Part shown: positions 1 through 10,172 of the stretch, one piece after another
Layout of the letters: each line of letters opens with the position of its first letter
Position numbering within the stretch: position 1 is the first letter of the stretch
Assembly (NCBI GenBank): GCA_001599755.1
Contig: BCHX01000007.1
Coordinates: forward strand, 1,178,001 to 1,242,000
Direction: 5' to 3'
Length of the DNA stretch: 64,000 bases
Source: Gliomastix tumulicola
Lineage: Eukaryota > Ascomycota > Sordariomycetes > Hypocreales > Bionectriaceae
Made by a program: the position numbers and the translations under genes
The notes under the pieces: model-generated
The model's input: only the letters and a program-made list of their open reading frames with translations
Database searches by the model: none
What the model was told of the DNA's origin: nothing

Positions 1-1082
1 ACACTCAAGGATGGCTGGGCGAGAGTAAACGACGGCCCACCGAGAAAAGGAACCTGAAGGGACAGGCTGTGGCAAGAAGCGAGAGAGCGCGGCTCTGGGA
101 AGCTCCTGCTGGTCCCTCCTTCCCAAGTTCCCACCCCGCAGGACCAGCAAAAAAATATTCTGTGCTGGGCTGGAATTGCGTGATCGCCTTAGCGGAAAGA
201 GGGATTGGCCTCGAGCCAAAATTCCCGTCCCAGCGCCCTCGTTACGGGATGGATGGAAGGGGTCCAGCGGGCTACAGTATATTCGTCATTTTACCAGCGC
301 GGGACAGACGCCGGTCTACGGAGTACTCTCGGGGTTCTGGGCCAGAGCTCGACAAAAAGCTAGGCTGCCAGTGGTCAGCCGGGCAGGTTGGGGTTCTCAC
401 ACGCCATCGGCCTGGGGAATGGGCAATTTTCTTGACAAAGCGGATTAGCAATTGCACGCGCCGGATTCGCAGCTCTCTCAGGTCGTGGGAAAGAGACCCA
501 ATGGCGAGCTAATCGGACCCTCCGTCTTGCACAAGCTTCTTCAACAATCAGCCCTCCGACTCCCGGATTCGCTCGACGCCCACTTTTGCCGACAGCCCGA
601 AGATGGCACCATCCAACTACCGCGCCGTCCCCGTTAAAGTGTACATAGCCCGACGGTCCACAGAACGCAAGCAGCAGGGTTCAGGAAGGATAGACTGTGA
701 TGGATTTATATATTGGGTGTTGCACCCCGTCTCGAACCATCGGGAAGATGGGCAGCAGGCATGCTGCTGGACGGTGGTGCGCCTATTACGTGTACGTGTC
801 CTCGCTAGACACGGAATAACTATGTGAGGTTTGCTCCCCTGAAGCCCCCGGTTGGGATGAGGCGTCTATCATACATGAGTAAGGATGCAATATGCAGTCG
901 TGTTTCCAACATCTGCCCATCATCATTAAGTTCCAACCCGAGCCGACTCCCATGGACAACGTAGGGAGTTCATCCTCGATTACCAGAGGATTACCGAATT
1001 CAGTGACGCCGCTGGGTAGCAGACATCAACGCCAGAAATAACGCACACTGTGAGACCAACGATGCCGCCAAGGGCAGCACCA
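1..1082. other. Intergenic, no gene recognised
   Basis: I see no supported gene here. Several short open frames exist on both strands, but none shows a recognisable motif, a splice pattern or a plausible start context. The right end is the 3' flank of the minus-strand KEI1 gene. The left end may hold the promoter or 3' flank of a gene outside the window. Confidence 0.5.
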
Positions 1083-1913
1083 TTACACGCTGTTGGAGCT
1101 GCTCTGCTTCGAGGAGATGTCCCGCTGCCAGTCATCGACGTTGGTGCTCTGGTCCAGCCAGTATCCCCTACCCATGGAGACCATGAGCCGCCCAACCTGG
1201 CCCCTCTTGCCATCGCCATCAGGCAGATCCGCGCCAAAGGGTCCATCACGCTCAAGCTCCTCACCAGGGGCACCCTCGAGAATCATGAGCTGCATGTACT
1301 TGCTGAGCACCTGCTGCGCGTAGGCCATAACCACGATGCTGAAGTAGACGCGCACGAGCACAAGCGCAATGATCATGATCATGCTCGCGGCCGTCTCCTG
1401 GGGCACCACGGCGCCGTGCTGAATCGTCTGCTGCCGGATGTTCTCCATGCCCTCGGAGACCATGTCGGGGATGTACTCGGTCGTCGAGTCGGAGTTGGTG
1501 GTGCTGGTAGCAAAGTACCAGTCGAGGCCGAAGACGGCCGTGTCAGCGGCGTTGATGCATGTGTCGATGATGTTGAGCCATGCCAGCGCCAGGCACTCAA
1601 ACGGGCTCTGCTTGCGAATGTGCGGGACGAGGAAGACGAGGGCGACGAGGACGGCGATGGAGTAGAGGTATGTCGAGAGCTGGAGCAGCGAGAGCTCGTA
1701 CCCCGTGAGGATGGCCAGCAGGCCGTAGACGCCCGTGACCTTGTTGAAGACGAGCGCTAGCGAGATCAGCTCGGTGGCTGTCTGCAGGCTGATGAAGCCG
1801 AAGAGCGTCTGCTATTCTGTCAGAATTTTTCCCTCCTTGTCTCACGTCTCACTCGACGCAAAACCGTCCGCTCGGGGGGCGCGTACCTTCGGTCGCGGTA
1901 TTCTCAGATACAT
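1083..1913 (-). CDS. kei1: Inositol-phosphoceramide synthase subunit Kei1
   Basis: Exons are complement(1887..1913) and complement(1083..1811), about 251 residues. Exon 1 encodes only MYLRIPRPK; exon 2 continues with TLFGFISLQTATELISLALV. The rest has KVTGVYGLLA, PHIRKQSPFECLALAWLNII and hydrophobic segments near residues 11-33, 35-58, 62-82 and 150-172, which fits the small multi-span Kei1 family (formerly DUF1753). In yeast, Kei1 is the Golgi partner of Aur1 in inositol-phosphoceramide synthase, which moves phosphoinositol from PI onto ceramide. The start was chosen because the nine-codon exon restores the usual N-terminus and uses a good donor (gtacgc). The acceptor is a TAGCAG tandem, so residue 10 (Gln) may be present or absent. 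Divergent from RKI1. Family assignment comes from recalled family features, not a search. Confidence 0.85.
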
Positions 1914-2880
1914 CCTCGTGAATCTTGACATGCCTGGATCGGCTCGATGGAGCAGAAGTCGCGAGGGAGAGGCTGGCGCGGAGAGAATATGTTGTTTTTA
2001 TCAGGTTGGTCGTCCGAGGAGATTGGTAAGATGACCAAGCAGGTGTAATGCAGAGCTTTGATGACGGAGATTGATGCACGCCACAATTTGCGAAGGTCGA
2101 GAAGGGGTTGCGACTGGAGCCCCCACTTAACACCGAAAGTGCCGGCACGCGCCCTGTCAAATGACGCCCCGTGACGACTGCGAGTCACGTGAGCTGCCTC
2201 AATCACTGCCCGTCGGCCTCTCCCAGCACTCCGTCCGTCTGCATTCAGCGCACCACTCACATGGCAGCGCTCCGAGCAACAAAGATGGAGCCCTGTCATC
2301 ACCTAAGCAGACCAACCGTCGCGCTCGTGATAGTCAGTCCCGCCAACGTCACACCCATTATCGTGCCATTATCGCCAAAGCTCTTGGTGGTGGGGCAGAG
2401 ACATGAGCAAGACGAGACAGCTCCAGAACGAACCAACATCCAAACGGTTTCCCAGTCCATAATACCGACTAGTACTCCGCTCAATCAAGGCATTCCGTCA
2501 TGCTTCTCCAGCCAGAAACGTGGTTCCCTCTGAAAACTCTTATTTGGTGGTGGAATTGAGAGAGCTCCATGTGCTGCTGTGCTCCCGCTGCTAGCTCCCA
2601 AGCTATCGCTGCCCGCTGCGGCAGACAGCAGCTCGTAACTGCGCCATTTCAGATTCTTGACGCTGGCCTCGCATCGGTAGCCGCTTCCCGTGCACGACCG
2701 AAATACTTATTGACAGGACCGTCCCCCTCCTTAAGGCTGTCTCGTCCCGTCCACTCCCTGTCACTGCCCTCCCAGCCCCAATCCTCCGTCGTTATACCCC
2801 GCCACTGCTTGACACCCCGCCATTCCCGGCATCATTCTCGTAGTAATAGCAGCTTCATCACCATCCAGCACGCCAGAACC
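1914..2880. promoter_or_regulatory. Divergent intergenic region KEI1/RKI1
   Basis: This 967-bp gap between two divergent genes should hold both promoters. A palindromic TCACGTGA lies at 2185-2192, a bHLH-type (Cbf1/Pho4-like) core; occupancy is inference. The right third (about 2569-2880) stays open in the RKI1 reading frame from an ATG at 2569 and could be translated as an N-terminal extension. The rest shows nothing recognisable. Confidence 0.45.
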
Positions 2881-3791
2881 ATGTCCTCAGCAGCAGAGCT
2901 CGTTGAGTCGGCGAAGAAGGCCGCCGCCGCCCAGGCTGTTAACGACCACCTCCTGCCTACGCACAAGTATGTTGGCATCGGCTCCGGCAGCACCGTCGTC
3001 TACGTCGTCGACGCCATTGTCGCCAAGGGTCCCGAGTTCTACGGCGGCATGACCTTCATTCCCACGGGAAGCCAGTCAAAGGGCCTCATTCGCAACGGTG
3101 GGCTCAGGCTCAGCAACTTGGACGAGCGGCCGATCGTGGATGGCAAGCTCGTCGAGCTTGATGTGGCCTTTGACGGCGCGGACGAGGTGGACGAGGATCT
3201 GAACCTGATCAAGGGCGGCGGTGCTTGCCTGTTCCAGGAGAAGCTCGTTGCCATTGCGGCGAAGAAGTTCATCGCTGTGGCAGGTACGTAATCAAAGCCG
3301 CCTCTCTTTTACTAGGCTTCAATCGCTAACAAGGTCGCTGCACAGACTACAGGAAGCAGTCTCCCCGCCTCTGCACCAAGTGGAAGACCATCCCCATCGA
3401 AGTCCTGCCCCTCGCCGCCCCCGACGTCCTCGCCCGCCTCCAGGCCCTAGGCTCTCCCGCCCCCCTCGTTCGTCCCGGACTTCCGAGCAAAGCCGGCGAG
3501 GCCGTGACAGACAATGGCATGTGGATCATCGACGCGCCCTTCCCGCCTCTGCTGCTGCCCAAGGACCTGACGGCTGGCGTCGACGGTACTGGCAAGAACG
3601 GCGGCGGGTGGGAGGTCTCGAAGCTGGCCGAGGAGATCCTTAGCCTGCCCGGTGTCGTTGAGATTGGCCTGTTCTTCGGCTTCAACGGAAACGAGGCCGT
3701 GGCCCTCAGCAAGGAGTCGCGGGCGCAGAAGCCCGTGGCTGCCTACTTTGGCGCGGCTGACGGATCCGTCGGCGTCCAGAACGCGGCTTAG
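2881..3791 (+). CDS. rki1: Ribose-5-phosphate isomerase A
   Basis: Exons are 2881..3283 and 3346..3791, giving 282 residues, normal for fungal RpiA. It interconverts ribose-5-phosphate and ribulose-5-phosphate in the non-oxidative pentose phosphate pathway. Visible family motifs are the phosphate loop GIGSGST (residues 32-38), DGADEVD (98-104) with the catalytic acidic residues, and KGGGACLFQEK (111-121) with the conserved lysines. The C-terminal half keeps the TDNGMWIID strand and GVVEIGLFFG. The 62-nt intron has gtacgt, gctaac and cacag. I chose ATG 2881 because MSSAAELVESAKKAA matches the usual N-terminus. An in-frame ATG at 2569 would add 104 residues that are rich in Arg and Ser and almost free of acids (see findings). 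Confidence 0.95.
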
Positions 3792-4145
3792 GGGCTGCGA
3801 GCAAAGTCTTCGACGATATCTTTGGGGCTCTATCCCTCCCTGGATCCTCATCGCTTTAGGAAGAAGTAGGAAAACTAGACACCTTTGGACCAGGTTGAAA
3901 AGCGGCATCCGCATGTTGTTGGAACGAAGGTATTAGTGTATATATTTTAACGATCGTGTCTCGTTTCTTTCGACTGTATTATGCAAGTCCTCATCGTGTA
4001 GCCCACAGCCGCGATGCCGGATATCATATCCTACACGGAAACTCACCCGCCACGTACACGGCTTCCGGAAGCCCACAAGTACAGCACACGTATCCTGTCG
4101 ATAATCCCATCGATCTCGTCCCCCAAGCTCGGCCTGTCGGTACTC
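3792..4145. other. Convergent 3' flanks of RKI1 and YPT6
   Basis: This 354-bp gap separates the two stop codons and holds both 3' untranslated regions. An AT-rich stretch at about 3933-3950 could serve RKI1 3'-end formation. No gene or structured element is seen. Confidence 0.4.
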
Positions 4146-5096
4146 TCAGCAAGCGCAGCCCTCCTGGGCGTTCTGCGCCTTGTTCTCCTTGACGTCGATC
4201 ACTAGAGAATTCGTGTTAGCAAGGGACAAAGGCCGTCCAGGGAAAAGGGGTAAAAAATGCATACTCTGGCTCGTCGCGATGGTGGCAGAATCGGATCCCT
4301 CCATGCCTGGCAGGGCTTGGGCTATCCTCTTGAACAGGTTCTTGACGTTGTGGCCCAGCTTGGCGCTCGTCTCGACGAACATCAGGTTGTTCTTCTTGGC
4401 CTCGTCCTCGCCCTGCTGCGTGGTGACCTCCCGCTTGTCGTTCAGATCCGTCTTGTTGCCTACTAACACGATGATGACATCGTTACCTCGCTCGGCCCGG
4501 ACGTCGTCGATCCATTTCTTGGTGTTCTGGAATGATTTGGCGTCTGCAAGGAACCCATCAGCGGTCTGGTGTTGAAGGTCGGAGAGCCGGGATAGGGAAC
4601 CTACTGGAGATATCGTAGACGACTACGGCAACGCTCGAGTCTCTGATGTAAGAGGGGATTAAACTCCTAAACCGCTCCTGGCCGGCAGTATCCCACAGTT
4701 GTAATCGCACCGTCCGGTCCTCGAGGTACATCGTCTGTGAATCGTTAGTCGGAGTCGCTCGCCCCTTAAGTCGACAGGGCGGTATGAACGGACTTTGGAC
4801 AGGAAGTCGATGCCGATCGTAGCCTGGTACATGTTGTCGAACGAATCGTACATGAACCGTGTAATGAGAGACGTCTTCCCGACTGTAAGGCATCAATTTA
4901 GCGTCGCTCGGCACGTACACACCGCCATCCGAGGGCCAACATACCACTCTGCTCCCCCAGAAACACCAGCCTGGCGGCGAATATGTCAGTATTCCCGTTC
5001 AACCATTCGTTATTGCGGCTTGGAAGCCCAGTCCGTGGCGGGGGGAAGAACATACTTGAACTTCTTCAAGGGGTTGTTGTAAGATCCGCTAGCCAT
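4146..5096 (-). CDS. ypt6: Rab6-type small GTPase Ypt6/Ryh1
   Basis: Six exons on the minus strand: 5056..5096, 4945..4970, 4794..4882, 4605..4734, 4265..4543 and 4146..4201, giving 206 residues. It is the Rab for retrograde traffic from endosome to Golgi and within the Golgi. G motifs are GEQSVGKTS (19-27), TIGIDF (44-49), WDTAGQE (66-72), NKTD (125-128) and ETSAK (153-157). The protein ends in CAC, a double-cysteine geranylgeranylation signal. The YDISNAKSFQNTKKWIDDV segment is typical of the Rab6 clade. Exon 2 is only 26 nt. The last intron (63 nt) is divisible by three and stop-free; retention would insert 21 residues into the hypervariable tail. Divergent from NOP53. Confidence 0.95.
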
Positions 5097-5785
5097 GATG
5101 ACGGTCTATGTCACAGCGCGCAACACTACTGTCTTTATTTTCTTCTCGGGGTGGGAATTGTCGTCACTGGGTCGTTGATGCCTCGGCCGTTCGTCGATGA
5201 GAGGAATTGCTGGTCCTCGCGGAGCACTCGCGCTGGTCGGTAAGGAGGCGAAAATGGGAAGTCCGTCTTGGCGTCCCAACAGTAGGTAGCTCAGATAAGG
5301 AGCAATCACACTCGTCCACTTCGCAACAGCCGTAGCAGGGGGCGCAAATAGCAAATCAACCCGTGTGATTGCCTCTTCGTCGGTCTTGCTGAAAAGTACA
5401 GGAGAAAGTCGAGAGGAGGGCAGCACAAGGACAACTTAGACGGGGGTTGGCACGACTCGTCTTTCTGGACCGCCGGTTGCACGTGGATCATCAGGCACTG
5501 CAGAGGAGCGTCGTGCTGTCTGGACTCTTGCTCAGGGACAGCGAAGCGGAATAATCCGTCCCAGAAGGGCTTAGCGACTGCCTGGTCTGGCTTAGCGGGT
5601 CCCCCGGCCTCGCTCTTTGGCGAGACTCCACTAAAAAATTGAAGAACGGCACCGACTACTTGTAAAATCCCCCACCATTCATCCATTACCACGAAACATT
5701 CAGCAGGCCGGATCTGCCAGTGAAGCCGTTCAATTCGTCTTTGACACAATTGCGTTTGTTCTTTACTCAGTTCCGTATCTCAAAA
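5097..5785. promoter_or_regulatory. Divergent intergenic region YPT6/NOP53
   Basis: This 689-bp gap should hold both promoters. A minus-strand open frame (5306-5749) has no recognised motif and lies where the two 5' leaders are expected, so I do not call it. An in-frame ATG upstream of NOP53 (near 5720) would add 22 residues, but the context favours 5786. Confidence 0.4.
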
Positions 5786-7165
5786 ATGCCTGTGGTCAGC
5801 TCCCAGCCCGCCGGGTCGGGAGAAGCCCCCAAGACATACAACCAGCCCTCGAGGAAAGGCAAGAAGGCATGGAGAAAAAATGTCGATGTGTCCGAGGTCG
5901 AAAAGGGTCTCGTGGACCTGAATAACGAAATCATCAGAGGGTAATTCAACTCCATTCTTCGCTTGTGCGTACAGCCTATCTAACACGTCGATTTCTCCAG
6001 CGGCGTGATCCGGGAAAAGCCTTCGGAAGAGCTCTTCACCCTCGACCTCCAAGGCGACGCCGCCATCCCCAAGAAGCACAACAAGCACATCAAGAAGGGC
6101 CTCAAGGCCGACGAGATCATCGCGTCACGCTCCTCTGTCCCCGCCGTGTCCATGCGGAAGCGCCCCGGCGACGGCAAGACGACGGACGGCATCATCGCGC
6201 CCAAGCGCCAGCGCACCGACTGGGTCTCGCACAAGGAGCTCGCGCGGCTGAAGAGGGTCGCCGACGGGCAGCACGACAGCGTGATCCAGGCGACGGATGC
6301 GTCGTACGACATGTGGGACGAGGGCCCGGCGCCGGAGCCGGATATCAAGAGGAGTTTCCTGGAGGAGAAGAAGCCGGTCAAGGCGCCAAGGAGCATGAAG
6401 CAGAAGGCGATCTCGCTGCTGGCAGACGGCAAGACCGTGCCAGCGGTGCAGAAGCCTACGGGTGGCTTTAGCTACAACCCCGAGTTCACAGACTACGAGG
6501 CGCGTCTAGTAGAGGAAGGACACAAGGCCGTCGAAGCAGAGAAGGAGCGTCTCGCTGAGGAAGAAGCCGAGCGTCTGAAGCGTGAAGCCGCCGCCCGCTC
6601 CGCCGCTGAGGCCGAGGCCGCCGAAGAACGCGCGAACCTCTCCGAGTGGGAGGAAGACTCTGAATGGGAAGGTTTCCAGAGCGCTGCCGAGGACGACGCC
6701 GCCGAGGTCAAGAGGCCGGGACGCAAGACGCAGGCCCAGCGCAACAGAATCAAGCGACGCAAGGAGGAGGAGCGTCTCGCCAAGCACAAGGCCGCCATGA
6801 AGGCCCGCCGGGCTCAAGAGCAGCGGATCAAGGAGATCGCCGAAGAGGTCAGCGAGCTTGAGCAGGCCAAGGCCCTCGCCCTCGCCGAGAAGCCCGAGGA
6901 TTCGGACAGCGAGGTGGATGATCAGAAGCTGAGGAGGAAGCAGCTCGGCAAGTTCAAGCTCCCGGAGAAAGATCTAGAGCTGGTGCTTCCGGATGAGCTG
7001 CAGGATAGTCTCCGGTTACTCAAGCCCGAGGGCAACCTCCTTAAAGACCGATACAGGAGCATGCTTGTCCGTGGCAAGGTCGAGGCCAGGAGACATCTGC
7101 CCTTCAGGAAACAAGCTAAGCGCAAGGTTACGGAGAAGTGGACATACAAAGATTTCGTTATATAG
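5786..7165 (+). CDS. nop53: Ribosome biogenesis protein Nop53 (GLTSCR2 family)
   Basis: Exons are 5786..5940 and 6001..7165, giving 439 residues, close to yeast Nop53. The protein acts in the nucleolus and on pre-60S particles, where it recruits the Mtr4-exosome for 5.8S/ITS2 processing. Seen in the sequence: a basic N-terminal RKGKKAWRKNVDVSEVEKG block (residues about 29-47), KKHNKHIKKGLKADEI, then long charged alpha-helical stretches rich in E, K, R and A (coiled-coil-like), an acidic patch EWEEDSEWEGF and a basic C-terminus ending YKDFVI. The intron is 60 nt with a ctaac branch and a ccag acceptor. Convergent with the NADH dehydrogenase gene (198 bp apart). Confidence 0.9.
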
Positions 7166-7363
7166 ACGTCTAGCAATTAAAGAAGCCTTCCTCGTTCCAG
7201 CCACACTTGCAATAGTCCCCTGAATAATATATCGATACAATCGCTTGAGGTGAACATTTGTCAAAAGATGCTTGTTGGATCCTTGTTGAAGCAAATACAG
7301 GCTTTCTCCAGCCACGAAGTACTTTAAGCACTCGACACCATCAGTCCCCCAAATATAGGTAGT

Positions 7364-9412
7364 CTAGAAGCTGATCAAATCTGCACAGGTTAGTAAACCG
7401 AATAGGCACTGGGTAGGAATATATAACTCACCTCTGCCAAATAGGCCTCGCTTCGCCCAATCCATGGCCATGAGACACCTTGTTCGGAAGCTGACAGACT
7501 GCGCAAAGTACACGGACCGCCAGGTATACACAGCCCACAGTCCACCAGCCGCACTCCAGCCCTCTCCCAGGTCAAAGACGGCTGAGTTGCCAATGTAGGC
7601 GAGGCTGCCGAGATGTCGGTATTCGAAAGCCTTGTACACCGCGGCATCCAAATCCCCATCCCTAATCTCATTCGCGGAGAGGCCCTCGGCCAGGCGAGCC
7701 ATCTTATTGAACTTCTGGGCAAGATACTGTCCCTGCTGGTGGGCGCGCTGCGCCGTGGCAGGGAGCGAAGTCAACTTCCGGTCAATCTGCCCAAGCAACT
7801 CCCTCAACTCTCCAAAGTCAAGGGTGCCCGATTCATCCTTGTCAAACTCGACGAAGAGCTTGTCCAGGCGCTTTAGGTGGTCAGCAGCCTGCGGGAAGCG
7901 CTTCTTCACATCAGTGGCCACCTGACGCCAGTCGCTGAAGTGCAGCTGAAGAGTCTCGGGATCCTTTCCGCGCTTCCAGGCAAGTGTCCGGAGGAAGGTG
8001 ATGATGTTATCAGCGACGTTGTTCTGCACAGTCGAACAGTCGCCAATGGCGTAGACGTCACCCAGGGGCGCACCGTTGAGACGAAGATGCGAATCCGTCT
8101 CTAGTGCGTGGCGGTTAGTTTGGCTCTCACCAAGTTTATTCGCAATGGTCTTGCAGAGCGGCTGGGGAGCTACGCCGGTAGACCAGAGGCAGAAGCCAAG
8201 AGGGAGCTCCTTGGTCACCAGCGAGCCATCTTCTTGTTTTTGAGTGAAAATAATCTTGTCTGGCTGGACTTCCTTGACGCGGGAATTGGTCATGACCTGT
8301 ACCTGGTCACGGGCGAATCGTTCTTCGGCGTACTTTGACAATGCTTCGTCGTATGTGTTAAGGATGTGACTCCGGCTCTGGATGATGTGCACAGAGATCT
8401 CGTTCCTCAGCAGGCGAGGGAAGTGTCGTGAAAGGTCCTCATTAAGCAAGTCGTACAATTCCGCAGCAAACTCGACACCCGTCGGTCCTCCACCGCTCAC
8501 GACGAAGGATAGGAGACGCTTCCTCTCCTCGTCAGTCGTCGTCGGTAGGCACGCCAGCTCGAAGTTGTGAATCACGCGATTGCGGATGCGCCTCGCATCG
8601 TTGACATCCTTGAGGAAAAAAGCATTCTCCAGGCCTTTGACGCCATGCGGATTTGTCGTCGAGCCCACCGCGATTACCAGCTTGTCGTAGGGAATGTAGA
8701 ACCGGACCTCCTTGCCGCTAGGATCCAGCTGCGAGACCTCGACCAGCTTGTGGGAGAACTCGATATCCTCTGCCGTTGCACGGACGAAGTGCCCTCGGAC
8801 GCGACTAATAATCCGCCGGATTGGCTCAACCAGAGACCGAAGCTCCAACGTGCCGACCGTCGCGGATGGGAGCATCGGGGTGAATAGGAAGTAGTTGGAG
8901 GGTGAAATAACAGTGACGTGATATTCGTCTGGGTGCAGGTCCTTAAGCAGGGCAACACCACCCCATCCCCCGCCCAAGACGACAAGCCTTGGCTTTCTCG
9001 CATCAGCCTCGCTGTCGTCGAGGAACATCTCCGCTATGGGCAGGTTCTTGGGACCGCCACGGCGGGGCTGGAGCGCCAACTGCGAGATGTCGATATCGCT
9101 GTGCGTGGCCTCCTCCTTGTACGTGGAGGCATCGTAGATAAAGAAGGCAACGACACCGACACCAAGGACAGTGAGGGACGCGCCGACCCATGCAGCAGCG
9201 CGGTAGGTGAAGTTTAGGAGCCGCGACTGGGTCTGGGGCAGCGACTTGCCTGAGAGCAGCCGTAGTTGGGTGTCATTGAGCGGCCTAAACGGTCTCGAGC
9301 GAGGACATGCTGCCAGCCTCGTAAGGACTCGTCGTTGCGGTATCGACGCTATCCGTGCGCGTGGGAGGCCTGCAGCGGCCAGTCGCCTGGAGGAGTGCAA
9401 TGCGATTGGCAT
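7364..9412 (-). CDS. nde1: External alternative NADH dehydrogenase with EF hand
   Basis: Exons are complement(7432..9412) and complement(7364..7380), giving 665 residues. It is a type II, rotenone-insensitive NADH:ubiquinone oxidoreductase of the inner mitochondrial membrane. An Arg-rich, acid-poor N-terminus (1-60) looks like a mitochondrial presequence, followed by a membrane anchor (about 72-93). Two Rossmann folds are visible: LVVLGGGWGG (143-152) for FAD and SGGGPTGVEFA (306-316) for NADH. GDVYAIGD (451-458) closes the FAD site. A complete EF-hand loop begins at Asp524 (DKDESGTLDFGE), so calcium control is expected, as known for the Neurospora NDE1 type. The tail GLFGRDLISF is restored only by removing a 51-nt intron whose donor is gtgagt; the intron is stop-free and in phase. 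The symbol is by analogy. Confidence 0.92.
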   Translation of the reverse strand: MPIALHSSRRLAAAGLPRARIASIPQRRVLTRLAACPRSRPFRPLNDTQLRLLSGKSLPQTQSRLLNFTYRAAAWVGASLTVLGVGVVAFFIYDASTYKEEATHSDIDISQLALQPRRGGPKNLPIAEMFLDDSEADARKPRLVVLGGGWGGVALLKDLHPDEYHVTVISPSNYFLFTPMLPSATVGTLELRSLVEPIRRIISRVRGHFVRATAEDIEFSHKLVEVSQLDPSGKEVRFYIPYDKLVIAVGSTTNPHGVKGLENAFFLKDVNDARRIRNRVIHNFELACLPTTTDEERKRLLSFVVSGGGPTGVEFAAELYDLLNEDLSRHFPRLLRNEISVHIIQSRSHILNTYDEALSKYAEERFARDQVQVMTNSRVKEVQPDKIIFTQKQEDGSLVTKELPLGFCLWSTGVAPQPLCKTIANKLGESQTNRHALETDSHLRLNGAPLGDVYAIGDCSTVQNNVADNIITFLRTLAWKRGKDPETLQLHFSDWRQVATDVKKRFPQAADHLKRLDKLFVEFDKDESGTLDFGELRELLGQIDRKLTSLPATAQRAHQQGQYLAQKFNKMARLAEGLSANEIRDGDLDAAVYKAFEYRHLGSLAYIGNSAVFDLGEGWSAAGGLWAVYTWRSVYFAQSVSFRTRCLMAMDWAKRGLFGRGELYIPTQCLFGLLTCADLISF

Positions 9413-10172
9413 CGTGTGACCGGCCTGTATGCTTAGGGGAGAGAATACAGGATGCAGGGCATTGAGTTATTTTGACATGATAAAATCAGCATCGGTGGCC
9501 GTCGCCTGAGTCATCGAGCTGGAAAAGGGATGGATGAGAAAAACGCATTGAGCCATCCAACACGAGGAACGGATGCTGCCACACCAATGGCACGCAGCGC
9601 CTGGACACAGCTGGAGCTGCAGCTGTTCAGTGGCGTCATAGGCTCGGCGGTCCGGCACGCTCCTGCCCTGATCAGTGCTTGATCAGTGATAAGATTGCGC
9701 CTAATCCGATCGTTTCAGCTGCGCGGCTTCCGAGCCCCGATCTGCCTACCCTGGAGAACAAGTGAATATCCGACGCGAGGGCGAGGTTCCGGATTGTCGG
9801 GACGTTCATGGCATCCGCATTAGAGAAGAATTTTCTCCTGTTCCGCATGTTGGTTATTTTCTGTTTTCTTGATTAAATTTCAGTTGTGAACGCTGGCGTT
9901 AACGCATCCTTGGTAGTCGAGAGGCGAACTGTACAGGTGCCTGGCTGAGCCCTTCCAATACTGCAAATGAGACAACCTTCACATGTGACACAAGTCTTGG
10001 GATGGAAGAAGCATGTATTCAAGGCTTTGAGCATAAAAGCCAGGGCCAGAGATCATTTGTGATGATGATATATATCAAGATCTATGCACATAACACTGAC
10101 ACAGACCCAAGTCCAATATGACATCCGAAGGCTCCCTCAAGCCCACCGCTTCCCAGCACCACACGCACGAGA
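9413..10172. promoter_or_regulatory. Intergenic, promoter of the NADH dehydrogenase gene
   Basis: This 760-bp gap lies between tandem minus-strand genes and should hold the NADH dehydrogenase promoter and the URK1 3' region. A near-tandem TGATCAGT core occurs around 9670-9690. No gene is supported. Confidence 0.4.

Noticed and set aside
1050..1760. 236-codon plus-strand frame opposite KEI1
   Set aside because: Composition is typical of an antisense shadow (His/Val/Asp/Arg rich), while the minus strand encodes KEI1 with membrane spans and splice sites.
5306..5749. 147-codon minus-strand frame between YPT6 and NOP53
   Set aside because: No motif, and it lies in the expected promoter and leader region of two genes.
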